Positions 24,114 to 36,653 of a DNA stretch of 64,000 bases are shown in pieces; position 1 is the first letter of the stretch, and each line of letters begins with the position of its first letter. A program made the position numbers and the translations under genes. The stretch is taken from NCBI RefSeq assembly GCF_002127325.2, contig NC_035448.2, positions 126,702,561 to 126,766,560 on the forward strand, read 5' to 3'. Origin of the DNA: Helianthus annuus. Lineage: Eukaryota > Streptophyta > Magnoliopsida > Asterales > Asteraceae. The notes beneath the pieces are model-generated. The model was not told the origin of the DNA and did not search any database. It saw nothing but the letters and a program-made list of their open reading frames with translations.

Positions 24114-27100
24114 GTGCACGGAGCTTCTGCATGCTTTGATAGTCTATGGTATGTAGATAGTGGAGGCTCCAGGCACATGACAGGATGTAAAGCCCTCCTC
24201 AAAGACTTTAAAATCCATGGTGGGGGTGATATATCCGTTGGAAATAATAGTAAAGGGAAAGTTCTGGGGTCTGGAACAGTGCAATCTGGCAATGTAAAAT
24301 TTGAAAATGTCAATCTAATAGACAATCTAAAATTCAACCTTCTGAGTGTGTCTCAAATGAGTGACAAAGGGTTTGGGTCATTCTTCACAAAAGACTGTTG
24401 TAGGATTGTTGGACCAGAAATGGTCAAAAAGATTGAAGCAATAATTAAAAATGGTCAAACAAAACTTGTTGCTCAAAGAAGTGGCAATGTTTATGTTGTT
24501 GACATGTCTAAAGAGTGTCCCAGAGCTGATGCTTGTCTGTTCTCAGCTGCCTCTAACAAAGAGACAGAACTTTGGCACAAAAGACTGGGACACACAAATC
24601 TTAAGACAATAACAGAAATTTCAAAAAATGGTTTGGTGAGAGGCCTACCACAAAAATTGTTTTCATGTCCTGAACATTGCATTTCCTATTTAAAAGGAAA
24701 ACAGCATAAAAGTTCCTACAAGTCCATTGAGGAGTCCAAAACAACCCAGTGCTTGCAAATGCTGCACATGGATTTGTTTGGCCCAGTTCAAGTCATGAGC
24801 CTCAAAAAGAAAAGATATTGTTTAGTTATTGTTGATGACTTTTCTAGGTTTACATGGACTTTCTTTTTGCACTCTAAAGATGAAACTGCAGGCATTTTGC
24901 AAGACTTTGTGACACAGGTTGAAAAGCAATTTGATCTTCCAGTGAAAAGCTTTAGGAGTGACAATGGCACAGAATTTAAAAATAGGGAGTTGGATGCCTT
25001 CTGTATGAAGAAAGGGATTGTAAGGCAGTACAGCATCCCTAGAACACCAGAGCAAAATGGGGTTGTTGAAAGAAAAAACAGAACTTTGATTGAGGCTGCC
25101 AGAACCATGCTTGCAGATTCAGGTTTGCCATTAACATTCTGGGCAGAGGCAGTAAACACTGCTTGCTATGTCCAGAACAGAGTTTTAATCAACCCCAGGC
25201 ACAAAAAGACTGCCTATGAAATTCTGTATAAAATCAAACCACTGATCTCATACTTCAAGGTATTTGGCTGCCCATGCTTTATTTTGAACTTAAAAGATTC
25301 CATTTCAAAATTTGCAGCCAAAATTGATTGTGGTTATTTTCTGGGATACTCAACCACTGCCAAGGCCTACAAAGTGTTCAATGCACGGACCAAGGTAGTG
25401 GAGGAGACTTTAGATGTAAAGTTCAATGAACTTTCATCAATGAAAATCCCAGCAAATCCTGCTGAACTGTTTGATCTTGAAAAATTCACTTTTGAAAATA
25501 CTGCTGTCAACACTAACAGTGCAGGTCCATCAGAGGATACAACACCAGACTATGGGTATGAAGTCATCATCCCTCAAAGGTCTGCCACAAAAGGGAAAGC
25601 ATCAGTTGTTCAAAACAACTGTCAAAGCTCAACCACTGCTGCATCAACAGTTGTTGATCAAAGTAGCTCATCCACCACTGCTTCCATATCCTCAACTACT
25701 GCTGACAAAAGTCCTCAAACAGTGGATAAAAGTCAGCAGTGGTCCACTCCATTACCACCCATTCCACCACCTTTTGAAGCCACTGCTGGGTCATCAAAGT
25801 CACCAGCAGTGGTTTGCTCAGATGATACACATTTGCAGCCTTCACCAACAAATGCCATCATACCATATCAAGGAGATTTAATCTTCTTGAGATCTCATCC
25901 ACCTGATCAAATCATTGGCAACATCAATGAAGGGGTGCTCACAAGAAGCCAAACCCAAAACATTTGTCTTTTTGCTGGTTTTCTATCACTCCATCAGCCA
26001 GTTAAGTACCAAGAGGCACTGAAAGACAACAGCTGGGTAGAAGCCATGCAAGAGGAGCTCCAACAGTTCAAGAGACAACAAGTATGGGAGCTTGTACCAC
26101 TGCCAAAAGAGGTCAGTCCCATTGGCACAAAGTGGGTCTTCAAGAACAAAACAGATAAAAGGGGCATTGTTGTCAAGAACAAAGCCAGGCTTGTGGTTCA
26201 AGGTTACAGACAGGAAGAGGGGATTGATTATGATGAAACATTCGCCCCTGTTGCAAGATTAGAAGCTATCAGACTGTTCCTGGCCTTTGCTGTCAACCAC
26301 AACATGAAGGTGTTTCAGATGGATATCAAAAGTGCTTTCCTCTATGGTACATTGAAAGAAGAGGTATATGTATGTCAACCTCCAGGCTTTGAGGATCCAT
26401 TTTATCCTGATCATGTCTACAGGCTAAACAAAGCCTTGTATGGCCTGAAACAAGCACCAAGGGCCTGGTATGAAACTCTTTCCAACTTTCTACTCTCAAA
26501 TGGTTTCAAAAGAGGTACCATTGATAAAACACTGTTTCTTAAATGGAGAGGGAAAGATTTAATGATTGTCCAAATTTATGTGGATGACATTATTTTTGGA
26601 AGCACATGTACCAAAATGTGTGAAGAGTTTAGAGAACTCATGACAGCTGAGTTTGAAATGAGTGCAATGGGTGAGCTGCAATGCTTTCTTGGTCTCCAAG
26701 TACAGCAAATGCAAAATGGAACTTTCATTCATCAAACCAAATATGCTAAAGAACTTTTAACCAAATTTGATATGAATGATTGTAAACCATGCAGCACACC
26801 CATGGCCACAAATAAGCTGGTCATGTCTGATGAAAAGGATGAGCTGATTGACCAAACACTTTATAGAAGCATGATTGGGTCTTTACTGTACCTAACTGCA
26901 TCTAGACCAGACATCATGTTTGCAACATGTGTCTGTGCAAGAAGTCAATCAGCTCCCAGAAAATCTAATCTCATTGCTGTAAAAAGGATTCTCAGATACA
27001 TAAAAGGTGCTCCCACACTTGGTATCTGGTATCCAGCTAATGGGAATATCAAGCTTTCAGGTTTCTCAGACAGTGACTTTGCTGGTTGCCACACAACAAG

Positions 27101-27521
27101 GAAGTCCACTTCAGGAGGGTGCCAGTTTCTAGGTGATTGCTTAGTTTCTTGGCAAAGCAAAAAGCAAGCAGCAGTTTCAACATCCACTGCTGAGGCTGAA
27201 TACATTGCTGCTGCAAGCTGTACAACCCAACTCCCGTGGCTTCAAAATCAGTTACTGGATTTTGGTATCACTGCCTTAAAGACACCACTTATGCTGGATA
27301 GCCAGGCAGCAGAAAATATCATCAAAAATCCAGTTTCCCATTCTACCACCAAACACATCGACATCAGACATCACTTTGTGAGGGATTGCTATGAAAAAGG
27401 TTTGATTTCTCTGCATCATGTCCCAACTAAAGACCAGCTGGCAGATGTGCTCACAAAAGCACTTGATACAGCCACTTTTGAAAATCTGGTCTCTAGGATT
27501 GGGATGCTGAACATGGAATAA
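24114..27521 (+). pseudogene. Element B copia pol: protease, integrase, RT, RNase H
   Basis: An open frame of 1135 residues has domains in Ty1/copia order. Protease: WYVDSGGSRHMTG, residues 12-24. Integrase zinc region: HKRLGH near 155, then CPEHCISYLKGKQHK, where the last zinc Cys appears to be Tyr. Integrase core: Asp in HMDLFGP near 220, SDNGTEF near 281 and Glu in VVERKNRT near 319. RT: YVDD near 822. RNase H: SDSDFAGC near 986 and TAEAEYIAA near 1025. It ends with a natural stop. The nominal start is GTG; translation would have come from upstream gag, now frameshifted. The reading frame is long and little damaged, so B decayed recently. Confidence 0.92.
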
Positions 27522-27967
27522 CAAACAACATCTTGTTTTCTATGAATAAAAGCAACAAAATGTTTTCAGAAAATCAAAAAACCATCCTTAAAAATAGCTT
27601 AAAAATGAAAATTTCATTAAAATCCTTAAAAGTCTGCCATAACCACTGATTGTTCAAAAGTCTGCTCTACATCAAAAAGTCTGCCTATTGCTGAAAGGCA
27701 ACCTCTGTTCTCTCATTCCTTGATAACCACTGTTGTTCAAAAGCAGTGTCTTATCCACTGATATGCTATCTACTGATAGTAAAAATCATCCACTGCCCCC
27801 TTTCCACTGCTTTCATCCGTTGCTTTCACCAATAGTATTGTCCTTCATTTTTACCAGTGGTTGTCACGTGGGCAGTACATAGCAGTCAGACTTTTCGTAA
27901 CGGCTGCCACGTCAGCATTCACTCTCTCTCCTATAAAACTCCCCACTCACCATCCAAACAGGGTTTT
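27522..27967 (+). other. Element B spacer between pol and env-position ORF, left part
   Basis: About 450 non-coding bases before the insertion of C. They are rich in CCACTG/CAGTGG motifs. Near the end, CTCCTATAAAACTCCCCACTC (TATAAAA at about 27932) looks like a core promoter. Before C inserted, it would have stood about 125 bases upstream of the next ATG. Confidence 0.55.
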
Positions 27968-29410
27968 TATAACAACCCTCGGTAAAACAGACATCCTCAT
28001 AATATTTCCGACACCCTAATATATTTTAAATATCTCAATGTGTCTTTATATGCACCCCATATGTGAAAACCGAGCCCCAAAATAGATTATACTATATAAA
28101 ATAAATAAAAACAATAATTATTAAGTTGAGGCGGGCCGCGTAGGGCCTCACCTCAAGCTTAAGCGGGCCGCGCGAGTGTATACCAGGATATCGCCAAAAC
28201 CCTTAGTTGATGCGGGCCGCGTACATGTTTGGGTAAGTGAAGGCGGGCCGCGAGCGTCCTGATTTGTGGCACAGCCTGGAGCGGCCACGTGTTCGATGCG
28301 TGTTGAGGCTACATAGTGACCGGACCAAGCTACGCTTTGACCCGGAGTTGACGCGGGCCGCGTAAGCCCGGCCCAAACTCCACGCGGGCCGCGTGGGGAC
28401 TCGAATTCAGCACTATAAATAGAAGGCAACGGCCTTCAGTCTGCTTTCGTTCATTTTCTTTCTGTCTCTCTACACTTTTAAATAGTGGGCATTATACCCG
28501 AGTTCAATACCCCCTAAAATAGCGAGGTTCTGCTACGATGTAAGTATTATAACCCCTGGAGACGTATTAGATACGCTGCCCGATTGATCTAGGGTTCCGT
28601 AACGGCTGTCGTGGTTCTGCCCGACGTAGTCGTTGGAATACCGTCTCGGGGAGGGTATTACTAATGTTAAAATGGGTTATTATACTAACACACGTGCATT
28701 TGTGTAAATTATAGATATTCACCAGGAAACCCTAAAGAATCACCTAAGACAGCAATGTGAGTTGATTCGCTTTTTGTAAACCTTTTGTTTACTGTTTTTA
28801 CAAAACCTCACTTAATTAAATATATATAAAGCAGTTTTTGAGTATTTGTAAAGAATACAATTATAGTGGGTATGTTGGGGTTTTGTATACAAAATTGGTT
28901 ACTGGCGTGGTAACATCCCATATGTTGAGTATGACCGTACCACTGATGTTAATTGTGATGTCTTGGATACAAATGTAATTGCGGATGTGCCCTCAATACT
29001 GCAAATTGGTTTTTACTTACACTTGATTAAACTGGGATTCACTCACCAGTATTTCCCACTGACAAAATGTTTTTAAAACGCGTTTCAGGTAACAAAATGT
29101 GAAAGCCAAATAGAAGCCAGCTGGACAGCACTGAAGGCTTGGAAAAGTGGCAATAAAGTTACCTAAGAATAAAATGGATGTTTTTATTAAATAAATAGGA
29201 TTTATTCCTATGAAACGTGTGTATTGAAAACTTGGGTTTTTTACCCATATGTTTAATGTTATAAAATGTGGTGGTTTACTCTGATTAAATATTTCCTAAC
29301 TACGGTCCTGATGAAAATTTCCGCTGCCAAATTGAATAAATAAATGTGATACCACCGAAACTGGCTCACGGCCGCCCGTTCCCGGGAGATAGGGATCGGG
29401 GGCTGTGACA
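27968..29410 (+). repeat. Element C 5' LTR
   Basis: It runs from TATAACAACCCTCGG to GGGGGCTGTGACA. Six copies of GCGGGCCGCG lie at 28131, 28163, 28212, 28243, 28353 and 28384, all upstream of a TATAAATAG box at 28414. A strong donor-like GTAAGTAT is at 28540. Minus-strand ORFs here and at the same place in the other LTR are by-products. Confidence 0.92.
28131..28425 (+). promoter_or_regulatory. Element C LTR promoter: six GCGGGCCGCG motifs and TATA box
   Basis: GCGGGCCGCG repeats are spaced 30-110 bases apart, ending 20 bases before TATAAATAG. A transcription start near 28445 would be expected from TATA spacing. The same arrangement is in the 3' LTR (TATA at 35656), where the first motif has become GCAGGCCGCG. 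Confidence 0.65.
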
Positions 29411-29432
29411 GAAGGTGGTATCAGAGCTATGC
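29411..29432 (+). other. Element C primer binding site
   Basis: TGGTATCAGAGCTATG begins five bases after the LTR (at 29416), matching the initiator tRNA-Met type primer site of gypsy elements. Confidence 0.85.
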
Positions 29433-29558
29433 CACTGATTCAGCCACAGAAGTGTTCTGCTGACATCAAAATTCAAAGTGTTAGGAAATAAATTATGGAA
29501 ATACGTGTATAATTGTATTTCTTGCTATGTGTTATATGACTATTTGTTAGTTTACAGT

Positions 29559-30410
29559 ATGAGTGACCAAGGACCTTCTGACGCCTATCGTCAACTGTCT
29601 GGTTCGCCTAGGAGCGAAGGCACCTCCTCTTCTCAGCCTGCCCTCTCAGGGTATTCTGCTGACACAGAAGAAGGGATCTTTGTGTTTAACGCTCAGTCTG
29701 AAGAGCCATTTCCTCAGAAAAAGAGGGGATGGTTCAGTAGGGGAGCGCACGAGCGTAGGAAAAGAATGAAAAAGTTGCAGGAACAGCGAGTGTTAGCCGC
29801 AGCAAAAAGAGAAACTGATGCTTATAATCAGGATATGCTCAATAGGGGTATCGCTAATATCCATATTTTAGCAACCACTGCTGCCGACCCAAACCTGGAA
29901 CAAATGCTAGCACCACAACCACAAAATCCTGACCAACCCATGGAAATAGAAAACCAGATAGAAATGCCTGAATTCAACCCAGAGGAGATACCTAGGGTAC
30001 CTGCACCTGATCCTTTAGACCCAAACAACTACGACCCCTGGTGGGACGATGTTAGGGACTACGTGCAACAAAACCCAATTCAGGAAAATGTGCCAATACC
30101 CAACTTAGGAGCTTATCCAGGGTTAGATCCTCAAGATCCCTACAACATTAGTGACGCATATGTTAGGGAAATTTTAGAAAATCCATACCCGTACCAAGCC
30201 CCTATGCCTCCGTATCAGGAACCCGTACCTCAGTTTCCAAACCCAGTCCTAGAACCTGCACCCCCAATGAGTGCGGAAAATGTCCAGGAACTTAGGACTT
30301 TTGGGGAGGAAATTTTAGAAAGCAGTGATAGAATGCGACAGGTGGGAGAACGCCTCGTATGGAAATACGATGAACGTAATATGGATTTTTGGATGAATCC
30401 ATATCAGTGA
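29559..30410 (+). CDS. Element C extra ORF upstream of gag, unknown function
   Basis: The ATG at 29559 opens a 283-residue protein; the frame is open upstream but the first ATG is here, two bases after TTTACAG. It starts MSDQGPSDAYRQLSGS, has a basic patch (PQKKRGW, then RRKRMKKLQEQ), and a long middle rich in Pro, Asp, Glu and Asn. The tail is a likely amphipathic helix (VQELRTFGEEILESS, then ERLVWKY). I recognise no family and no transmembrane segment. It is in the same strand and frame region as gag but separate, with 272 bases before gag. A positionally equivalent ORF occurs in element E. Its intact state in a young element suggests it is maintained. Confidence 0.75.
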   Translation: MSDQGPSDAYRQLSGSPRSEGTSSSQPALSGYSADTEEGIFVFNAQSEEPFPQKKRGWFSRGAHERRKRMKKLQEQRVLAAAKRETDAYNQDMLNRGIANIHILATTAADPNLEQMLAPQPQNPDQPMEIENQIEMPEFNPEEIPRVPAPDPLDPNNYDPWWDDVRDYVQQNPIQENVPIPNLGAYPGLDPQDPYNISDAYVREILENPYPYQAPMPPYQEPVPQFPNPVLEPAPPMSAENVQELRTFGEEILESSDRMRQVGERLVWKYDERNMDFWMNPYQ

Positions 30411-30682
30411 AGGTGATGGTAGAAACAGTAATAATAATAATAATAATAAAATAATATATGTGTGTATGTGTTAGAAAAAAAAAAAAAACTACGGATGCAT
30501 ACTATTAGTATTGTAGCTTTACATTTCAGTCGGTACTGTAATTTTTATTTCTGTACTGGTGTGTATTGATGCATACTATATAAATAGAGTAAATGTCGCA
30601 ATGCTCGACGCTTTTGGTTAAAAAGTGCGTGTCATGTGATTGGCTATATATAAATATTATTTGTGATATTAATATTTGGTAA

Positions 30683-33600
30683 ATGTCTAAAATTCAGATG
30701 GCCGACGCGGGAAATCAAGAAAATCTGAATAACGATAACCAAAGTAACATTAACGTGGTTAATGAGAATTCGGACAATAATAACAACGGAAACCAAATGG
30801 ATAATAGTGCCGTTCAGCATATTGTGGCACAGGGAATTATAGATGCGATGCCATTTATTATTCAAACAGTTCAGGAAGCGAATAATAAAAGTAAGCATAG
30901 TAGTAAGCGACCAACTGAACCCGAAAACAGCGTGAACAATGGACCCATACTTCAAGCGCCCGTTCCCAAAAGAAGAAGAACCATGCCACATGGTTGTTCT
31001 TACAAGGAATTCTGGTCCTGCAAACCAATAGAATTCTCGGGCAATGAAGGACCCATTGCAGCTTTACGCTGGATAGAGAAAACTGAGGCAGTTCTGAAAA
31101 TAAGCAAGTGTGCTGAAGAAGATAAAATAATGTTTGCTTCAAATCTGTTTAAAAATGCAGCCTTAGAATGGTGGAACACTATCCTCCAATCCAGAGGAAG
31201 TGATAGGATTTATAATATGGAATGGGAAGAATTCAAGAACATGGTAGAAAGGAAATTCTGCCCTCCCAATGAAAAAGAACAGATAGCAAATAAGTTTCTG
31301 AATCTAAGAATGACCGGGGTAGATAGTAAGGGTTACACTACCACATTCTTTGAATATGCTAGGATAGTACCTACCCTTGCATCACCTGAACCAGTGTTAA
31401 TCTCCCGTTACATTTGGGGATTAATTGGAGAAATTAGACATGTAGTCAAGGCAGCTAGACCCCAAACCATAGAGGAAGCTGTAGAACTAGCCAATACCTT
31501 GACAGATGAGTTAATCCCTACTAGAGAAGAAGACCAGAGGAGAAACCTAACCCAAAGGCTTACTCAAGAATTCCGTTCTGGGAATTCCAATCGTAGGAAT
31601 GTAGGTTCTACCTCTGCACCCTACTGCAAAGCCTGCAGAAAGAAGCATTCTGGAAGATGCTCTGCTTACTGTAATTTTTGCAAGGCCCCAGGACACAAGG
31701 AAGAGAATTGCAAGAAGAAATCCAGTAATGGAATGTGTTTCAATTGTGGGGAAAAAGGTCACATTAGGACAAACTGTCCGAAATTTGCTCCAGCTGCAAC
31801 CAACAAAAATCCTAAAAATGCCCGAGCATTCGTGCTAACTACAGAGGAAGCCATGATGATTCCAGACGTAATTGCTGGTACGTTTTTAGTTAATGATATT
31901 TTTGCTAAAGTATTATTTGACTCTGGTGCAAACCAAAGTTTTATTAATACTTCGTTTTGCAAACTCCTAAATCAATCATTAACTAAACTACCACAAGAAT
32001 GTCTAGTGGAAACCGCAAATGGAGAAACTGTTAAGATTTCTGAAATCTTGCAGGGAGCAAGAATAGAAATTTTTAATCAAAAATTTATGGCAAACCTTTA
32101 CCCAATGAATCTGGTTGGATTTGATGTAGTATTAGGAATGGATTGGTTGATAGCCAATAAAGCCAGTATTTTATGTGATCAAAAGACAATTCAATTAAAA
32201 TCACCAAGAGGTGAAAAGATCTCAATTAAAGGAGATAAACCTTTTAGATCCACTAAATTCATCTCTGTGATGAAAACTGCAAGTTGTATAAGAAAAGGAT
32301 CTATAGTGTATTTGATTTCAATAATCACTAACACTAAAGGAAAAGAATTAAAAGATATTCCAGTAGTGTCCCAATTTTCAGATGTCTTTCCAGAAGAATT
32401 GCCAGGACTACCGCCAGACAGGGAAGTTGAATTCAGAATTCATCTGTTACCCGGAACAGCACCGATTGCCAAAGCACCTTACCGTTTGGCACCCGCGGAA
32501 ATGCAAGAACGGAAGAAACAACTAGACGAGTTGTTGGAAAAGGGATTCATACAGCCAAGCTCATCGCCATGGGGAGCGCCGATTTTATTTGTTAAAAAGA
32601 AGGACGGATCAATGCGTATGTGCATTGACTACCGTGAATTGAACAAAGTCACGATTAAGAATCGGTACCCATTACCGAGGATCGATGATTTGTTTGATCA
32701 ACTTCAAGGAGCTCGATTTTTCTCTAAAATCGATTTAAGATCAGGATATCATCAATTAAAGGTACAGGAAGAGGATATTCCTAAAACCGCATTCAGAACA
32801 AGGTATGGTCATTATGAATTTACTGTCATGCCATTTGGTTTAACCAATGCCCCAGCCGCATTTATGGACATGATGAACCGAATATGTAAGCCATATTTGG
32901 ATAAATTCATAATTGTCTTCATAGATGATATTCTAATTTACTCTAAAAGTAAAGATGAGCATGCAAAGCACTTGCACTTACTTTTAAGTTTATTGAGAAA
33001 GGAAAAGCTTTATGCTAAATTTTCAAAGTGTGAATTTTGGTTAGAACAAGTACAATTTCTCGGACATTTGGTTAATCATGAAGGAATTCATGTAGATCCA
33101 ACGAAAATCAAGGCAATTACCAAATGGAAAACCCCAGAATCACCAACTGAAGTTAGAAGTTTCTTAGGATTGGCCGGTTATTATAGAAGATTTATTCGAG
33201 ATTTTTCTAGAATAGCCATTCCTTTAACTAAGTTAACCTGTAAATCTGTTAAGTTTGAATGGAGACCAAAACAAGAAGAAGCCTTTAGAATCCTTAAGCA
33301 AAGATTAACCCATGCACCTATACTAGCATTACCAGAAGGAACTGAAGACTTTGTAATCTTTTGTGACGCTTCTAAGTTAGGTTGTGGATGCGTATTGATG
33401 CAACGTCAAAAGGTTATAGCTTATGCATCTAGACAGCTTAAGAGTCATGAAGGAAACTATTCAACCCATGATTTAGAATTAGGAGCCATAATCTTTGCCC
33501 TCAAGATTTGGAGACATTATCTTTATGGTAGTAAGTTTACCATATTCACAGATCATAAGAGTTTAAGATATGTCTTCGGGCAAAAAGAATTGAATATGAG

Positions 33601-35173
33601 ACAGAGACGCTGGATGGAATTACTTAGTGACTATGATTGTGATATCCAGTATCATGCAGGAAAAGCCAATGTGGTGGATGATGCTTTAAGTCGAAAATAT
33701 CACGAAAAGCCAAAAAGGGTACGTTCTCTTAAACTAAATCTACAATTAGATTTAAACAATCAGATTAGAAAAGCACAAGAAACAGTAATCAAGGAGGATA
33801 CTGAAAAATTAAAAGGAATGATTAAGGAATTAGAACAAGGAACAGATGGAATTTGGAGGTTCCATAAAAAGAGAATGTGGATACCTAAATTAGGAAATTT
33901 ACGTCACCGTATATTAGAAGAAGCCCATAAGTCTAAATATACGATGCATCCAGGAAGTGATAAAATGTACCAAGATTTAAGGAAAAATTTCTGGTGGATA
34001 GGGATGAAAAAGGATGTAGCAGCTTATGTTTCTAAATGTTTAACTTGCTCACAAGTTAAAGCTGAACATCAGAAACCCTCAGGTTTGTTACAACAATTAG
34101 AAATACCAGTTTGGAAATGGGAATTGATAACAATGGATTTTGTTACCAAATTGCCTAAAACAAGGAAAGGAAATGATACAATCTGGGTGATTGTAGATAG
34201 ATTAACCAAGTCAGCTCATTTCTTACCAATGAAGGAAACCTTTAGTATGGAACAATTAGCCAAATTGTATGTAAATGAAATTGTTTCATTACATGGCATT
34301 CCTTTATCAATTGTTTCTGATAGGGATAGCCGTTTTACCTCTCATTTTTGGTCAAGTTTCCAAAAAGCAATGGGAACCAGGTTAAATCTAAGCACAGCTT
34401 ATCATCCTCAAACGGACGGACAAAGCGAAAGGACAATTCGGACAATGGAGGACATGCTTAGAGCTTGTGTAATTGATTTTGGAGGTAACTGGGACGAACA
34501 CTTACCTTTAATAGAATTTTCTTATAATAACAGTTATCACACAAGTATCAATGCTGCACCATTCGAAGCACTTTATGGACGAAAGTGCAGAACCCCAGTC
34601 TGTTGGGCAGAAATTGGGGAAAAACAATTATCTGGACCTGAGATAGTACAAGAAACAACTGATAAAATCATTCAAGTCAAGGAACGACTGAAAACAGCAC
34701 GTGATCGACAAAAGAGTTACACTGATAACAGACGCAAACCATTAGAATTCCAAGTGGGAGATAAAGTGTTATTGAAAGTCTCTCCCTGGAAAGGAGTGGT
34801 AAGATTCATCAAGAGAGGAAAGCTAAGTCCCAGGTATATTGAACCTTTCAAAATTCTTAAAAGAATAGGACCTGTAGCCTATCAGCTACAACTGCCAGAG
34901 GAAATGGCAGGAATACATGATGTGTTTCATGTATCTAATCTCAAAAAGTGTTTAGCTGATGAATCACTCGTAGTACCTCTCAAGGATATAGAGGTTAATG
35001 AACAACTCAAATTTGTAGAAAGGCCTCTACAAATTGAAGATAGGAAAGTTAAAAATCTCAAGCATAAGAGATTGGTTCTAGTCAAAGTAAAGTGGGACTC
35101 CAAAAGAGGACCCGAGTACACGTGGGAGCTTGAATCAGAAATGCAAAAGAAATATCCACACTTGTTCCAGTAG
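30683..35173 (+). CDS. Element C gag-pol polyprotein (Ty3/gypsy, Tekay clade)
   Basis: 1496 residues in one open frame. The capsid region includes [16 protein letters not shown] and LEWWNTI. Zinc knuckles follow ([14 protein letters not shown] and [14 protein letters not shown], about residues 330-366). The protease has [11 protein letters not shown] near 410. RT has CIDYRELNK and [10 protein letters not shown] near 746. RNase H has IFTDHKSL near 952. Integrase has an HHCC finger (1075-1130) and a core with MDFVTKLP near 1152, SDRDSRF near 1214 and QSERTIRT near 1245. The last 60 residues ([16 protein letters not shown]) look like the degenerate chromodomain of Tekay elements. Domain order RT, RNase H, integrase is gypsy. 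Two Met codons are possible; the second, at 30698, follows AATTCAG directly. Confidence 0.95.
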   Translation: MSKIQMADAGNQENLNNDNQSNINVVNENSDNNNNGNQMDNSAVQHIVAQGIIDAMPFIIQTVQEANNKSKHSSKRPTEPENSVNNGPILQAPVPKRRRTMPHGCSYKEFWSCKPIEFSGNEGPIAALRWIEKTEAVLKISKCAEEDKIMFASNLFKNAALEWWNTILQSRGSDRIYNMEWEEFKNMVERKFCPPNEKEQIANKFLNLRMTGVDSKGYTTTFFEYARIVPTLASPEPVLISRYIWGLIGEIRHVVKAARPQTIEEAVELANTLTDELIPTREEDQRRNLTQRLTQEFRSGNSNRRNVGSTSAPYCKACRKKHSGRCSAYCNFCKAPGHKEENCKKKSSNGMCFNCGEKGHIRTNCPKFAPAATNKNPKNARAFVLTTEEAMMIPDVIAGTFLVNDIFAKVLFDSGANQSFINTSFCKLLNQSLTKLPQECLVETANGETVKISEILQGARIEIFNQKFMANLYPMNLVGFDVVLGMDWLIANKASILCDQKTIQLKSPRGEKISIKGDKPFRSTKFISVMKTASCIRKGSIVYLISIITNTKGKELKDIPVVSQFSDVFPEELPGLPPDREVEFRIHLLPGTAPIAKAPYRLAPAEMQERKKQLDELLEKGFIQPSSSPWGAPILFVKKKDGSMRMCIDYRELNKVTIKNRYPLPRIDDLFDQLQGARFFSKIDLRSGYHQLKVQEEDIPKTAFRTRYGHYEFTVMPFGLTNAPAAFMDMMNRICKPYLDKFIIVFIDDILIYSKSKDEHAKHLHLLLSLLRKEKLYAKFSKCEFWLEQVQFLGHLVNHEGIHVDPTKIKAITKWKTPESPTEVRSFLGLAGYYRRFIRDFSRIAIPLTKLTCKSVKFEWRPKQEEAFRILKQRLTHAPILALPEGTEDFVIFCDASKLGCGCVLMQRQKVIAYASRQLKSHEGNYSTHDLELGAIIFALKIWRHYLYGSKFTIFTDHKSLRYVFGQKELNMRQRRWMELLSDYDCDIQYHAGKANVVDDALSRKYHEKPKRVRSLKLNLQLDLNNQIRKAQETVIKEDTEKLKGMIKELEQGTDGIWRFHKKRMWIPKLGNLRHRILEEAHKSKYTMHPGSDKMYQDLRKNFWWIGMKKDVAAYVSKCLTCSQVKAEHQKPSGLLQQLEIPVWKWELITMDFVTKLPKTRKGNDTIWVIVDRLTKSAHFLPMKETFSMEQLAKLYVNEIVSLHGIPLSIVSDRDSRFTSHFWSSFQKAMGTRLNLSTAYHPQTDGQSERTIRTMEDMLRACVIDFGGNWDEHLPLIEFSYNNSYHTSINAAPFEALYGRKCRTPVCWAEIGEKQLSGPEIVQETTDKIIQVKERLKTARDRQKSYTDNRRKPLEFQVGDKVLLKVSPWKGVVRFIKRGKLSPRYIEPFKILKRIGPVAYQLQLPEEMAGIHDVFHVSNLKKCLADESLVVPLKDIEVNEQLKFVERPLQIEDRKVKNLKHKRLVLVKVKWDSKRGPEYTWELESEMQKKYPHLFQ

Positions 35174-35209
35174 ATCTCGAGGACGAGCTCTAAAACAAGG
35201 TGGGGAGGA
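35174..35209 (+). other. Element C stem-loop and polypurine tract
   Basis: Right after the stop codon, GATCTCG-AGGA-CGAGCTC can fold (35174-35190 region, one mismatch). AAGGTGGGGAGGAT follows, ending at the 3' LTR and serving as the plus-strand primer tract. Confidence 0.75.
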
Positions 35210-36653
35210 TATAACAACCCTCGGTAAAACAGACATCCTCATAATATTTCCGACACCCTAATATATTTTAAATATCTCAATGTGTCTTTATATGCAACCC
35301 ATATGTGAAAACCGAGCCCCAAAATCGATTATACTATATAAAATAAATAAAAACAATAATTATTAAGTTGAGGCAGGCCGCGTAGGGCCTCACCTCAAGC
35401 TTAAGCGGGCCGCGCGAGTGTATACCAGGATATCGCCAAAACCCTTAGTTGATGCGGGCCGCGTACATGTTTGGGTAAGTGAAGGCGGGCCGCGAGCGTC
35501 CTGATTTGTGGCACAGCCCGGAGCGGCCACGTGTTCGATGCGTGTCGAGGCTACATAGTGACCGGACCAAGCTACGCTTTGACCCGGAGTTGACGCGGGC
35601 CGCGTAAGCCCGGCCCAAACTCCACGCGGGCCGCGTGGGGACTCGAATTCAGCACTATAAATAGAAGGCAACGGCCTTCAGTCTGCTTTCGTTCATTTTC
35701 TTTCTGTCTCTCTACACTTTTAAATAGTGGGCATTATACCCGAGTTCAATACCCCCTAAAATAGCGAGGTTCTGCTACGATGTAAGTATTATAACCCCTG
35801 GAGACGTATTAGATACGCTGCCCGATTGATCTAGGGTTCCGTAACGGCTGTCGTGGTTCTGCCCGACGTAGTCGTTGGAATACCGTCTCGGGGAGGGTAT
35901 TACTAATGTTAAAATGGGTTATTATACTAACACACGTGCATTTGTGTAAATTATAGATATTCACCAGGAAACCCTAAAGAATCACCTAAGACAGCAATGT
36001 GAGTTGATTCGCTTTTTGTAAACCTTTTGTTTACTGTTTTTACAAAACCTCACTTAATTAAATATATATAAAGCAGTTTTTGAGTATTTGTAAAGAATAC
36101 AATTATAGTGGGTATGTTGGGGTTTTGTATACAAAATTGGTTACTGGCGTGGTAACATCCCATATGTTGAGTATGACCGTACCACTGATGTTAATTGTGA
36201 TGTCTTGGATACAAATGTAATTGCGGATGTGCCCTCAATACTGCAAATTGGTTTTTACTTACACTTGATTAAACTGGGATTCACTCACCAGTATTTCCCA
36301 CTGACAAAATGTTTTTAAAACGCGTTTCAGGTAACAAAATGTGAAAGCCAAATAGAAGCCAGCTGGACAGCACTGAAGGCTTGGAAAAGTGGCAATAAAG
36401 TTACCTAAGAATAAAATGGATGTTTTTATTAAATAAATATGATTTATTCCTATGAAACATGTGTATTGAAAACTTGGGTTTTTTTACCCATATGTTTAAT
36501 GTTATAAAATGTGGTGGTTTACTCTGATTAAATATTTCCTAACTACGGTCCTGATGAAAATTTCCGCTGCCAAATTGAATAAATAAATGTGATACCACCG
36601 AAACTGGCTCACGGCCGCCCGTTCCCGGGAGATAGGGATCGGGGGCTCTGACA
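35210..36653 (+). repeat. Element C 3' LTR
   Basis: Near-identical copy of 27968-29410 with the same TA start and ending GGCTCTGACA. Differences include C/A in TGCACCC, A/C in AAATAGA, G/A in GCGGGCC, T/C at two sites near 35517-35545, G/T in AATAGGA, G/A in AACGTG, one extra T, and G/C in GGCTGTG. Confidence 0.93.

Larger units (their letters stand above)
27968..36653 (+). mobile_element. Element C: Tekay-type gypsy retrotransposon, apparently intact
   Basis: TSD GTTTT flanks it (27963-27967, 36654-36658). LTRs of 1443 and 1444 bp differ at about eight substitutions and one indel by eye. Between them lie a tRNA-iMet primer site, an extra ORF, a complete gag-pol ORF and a polypurine tract. 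The LTR ends are TA..CA instead of TG..CA. The absence of frameshifts and the near-identical LTRs suggest a recent, possibly mobile copy. Confidence 0.93.

Noticed and set aside
28148..28429. 93-residue minus-strand ORF, also at 35390-35671
   Set aside because: Near-identical because both lie in the LTRs of element C; frame results from GC-rich promoter motifs, with no protein motif.
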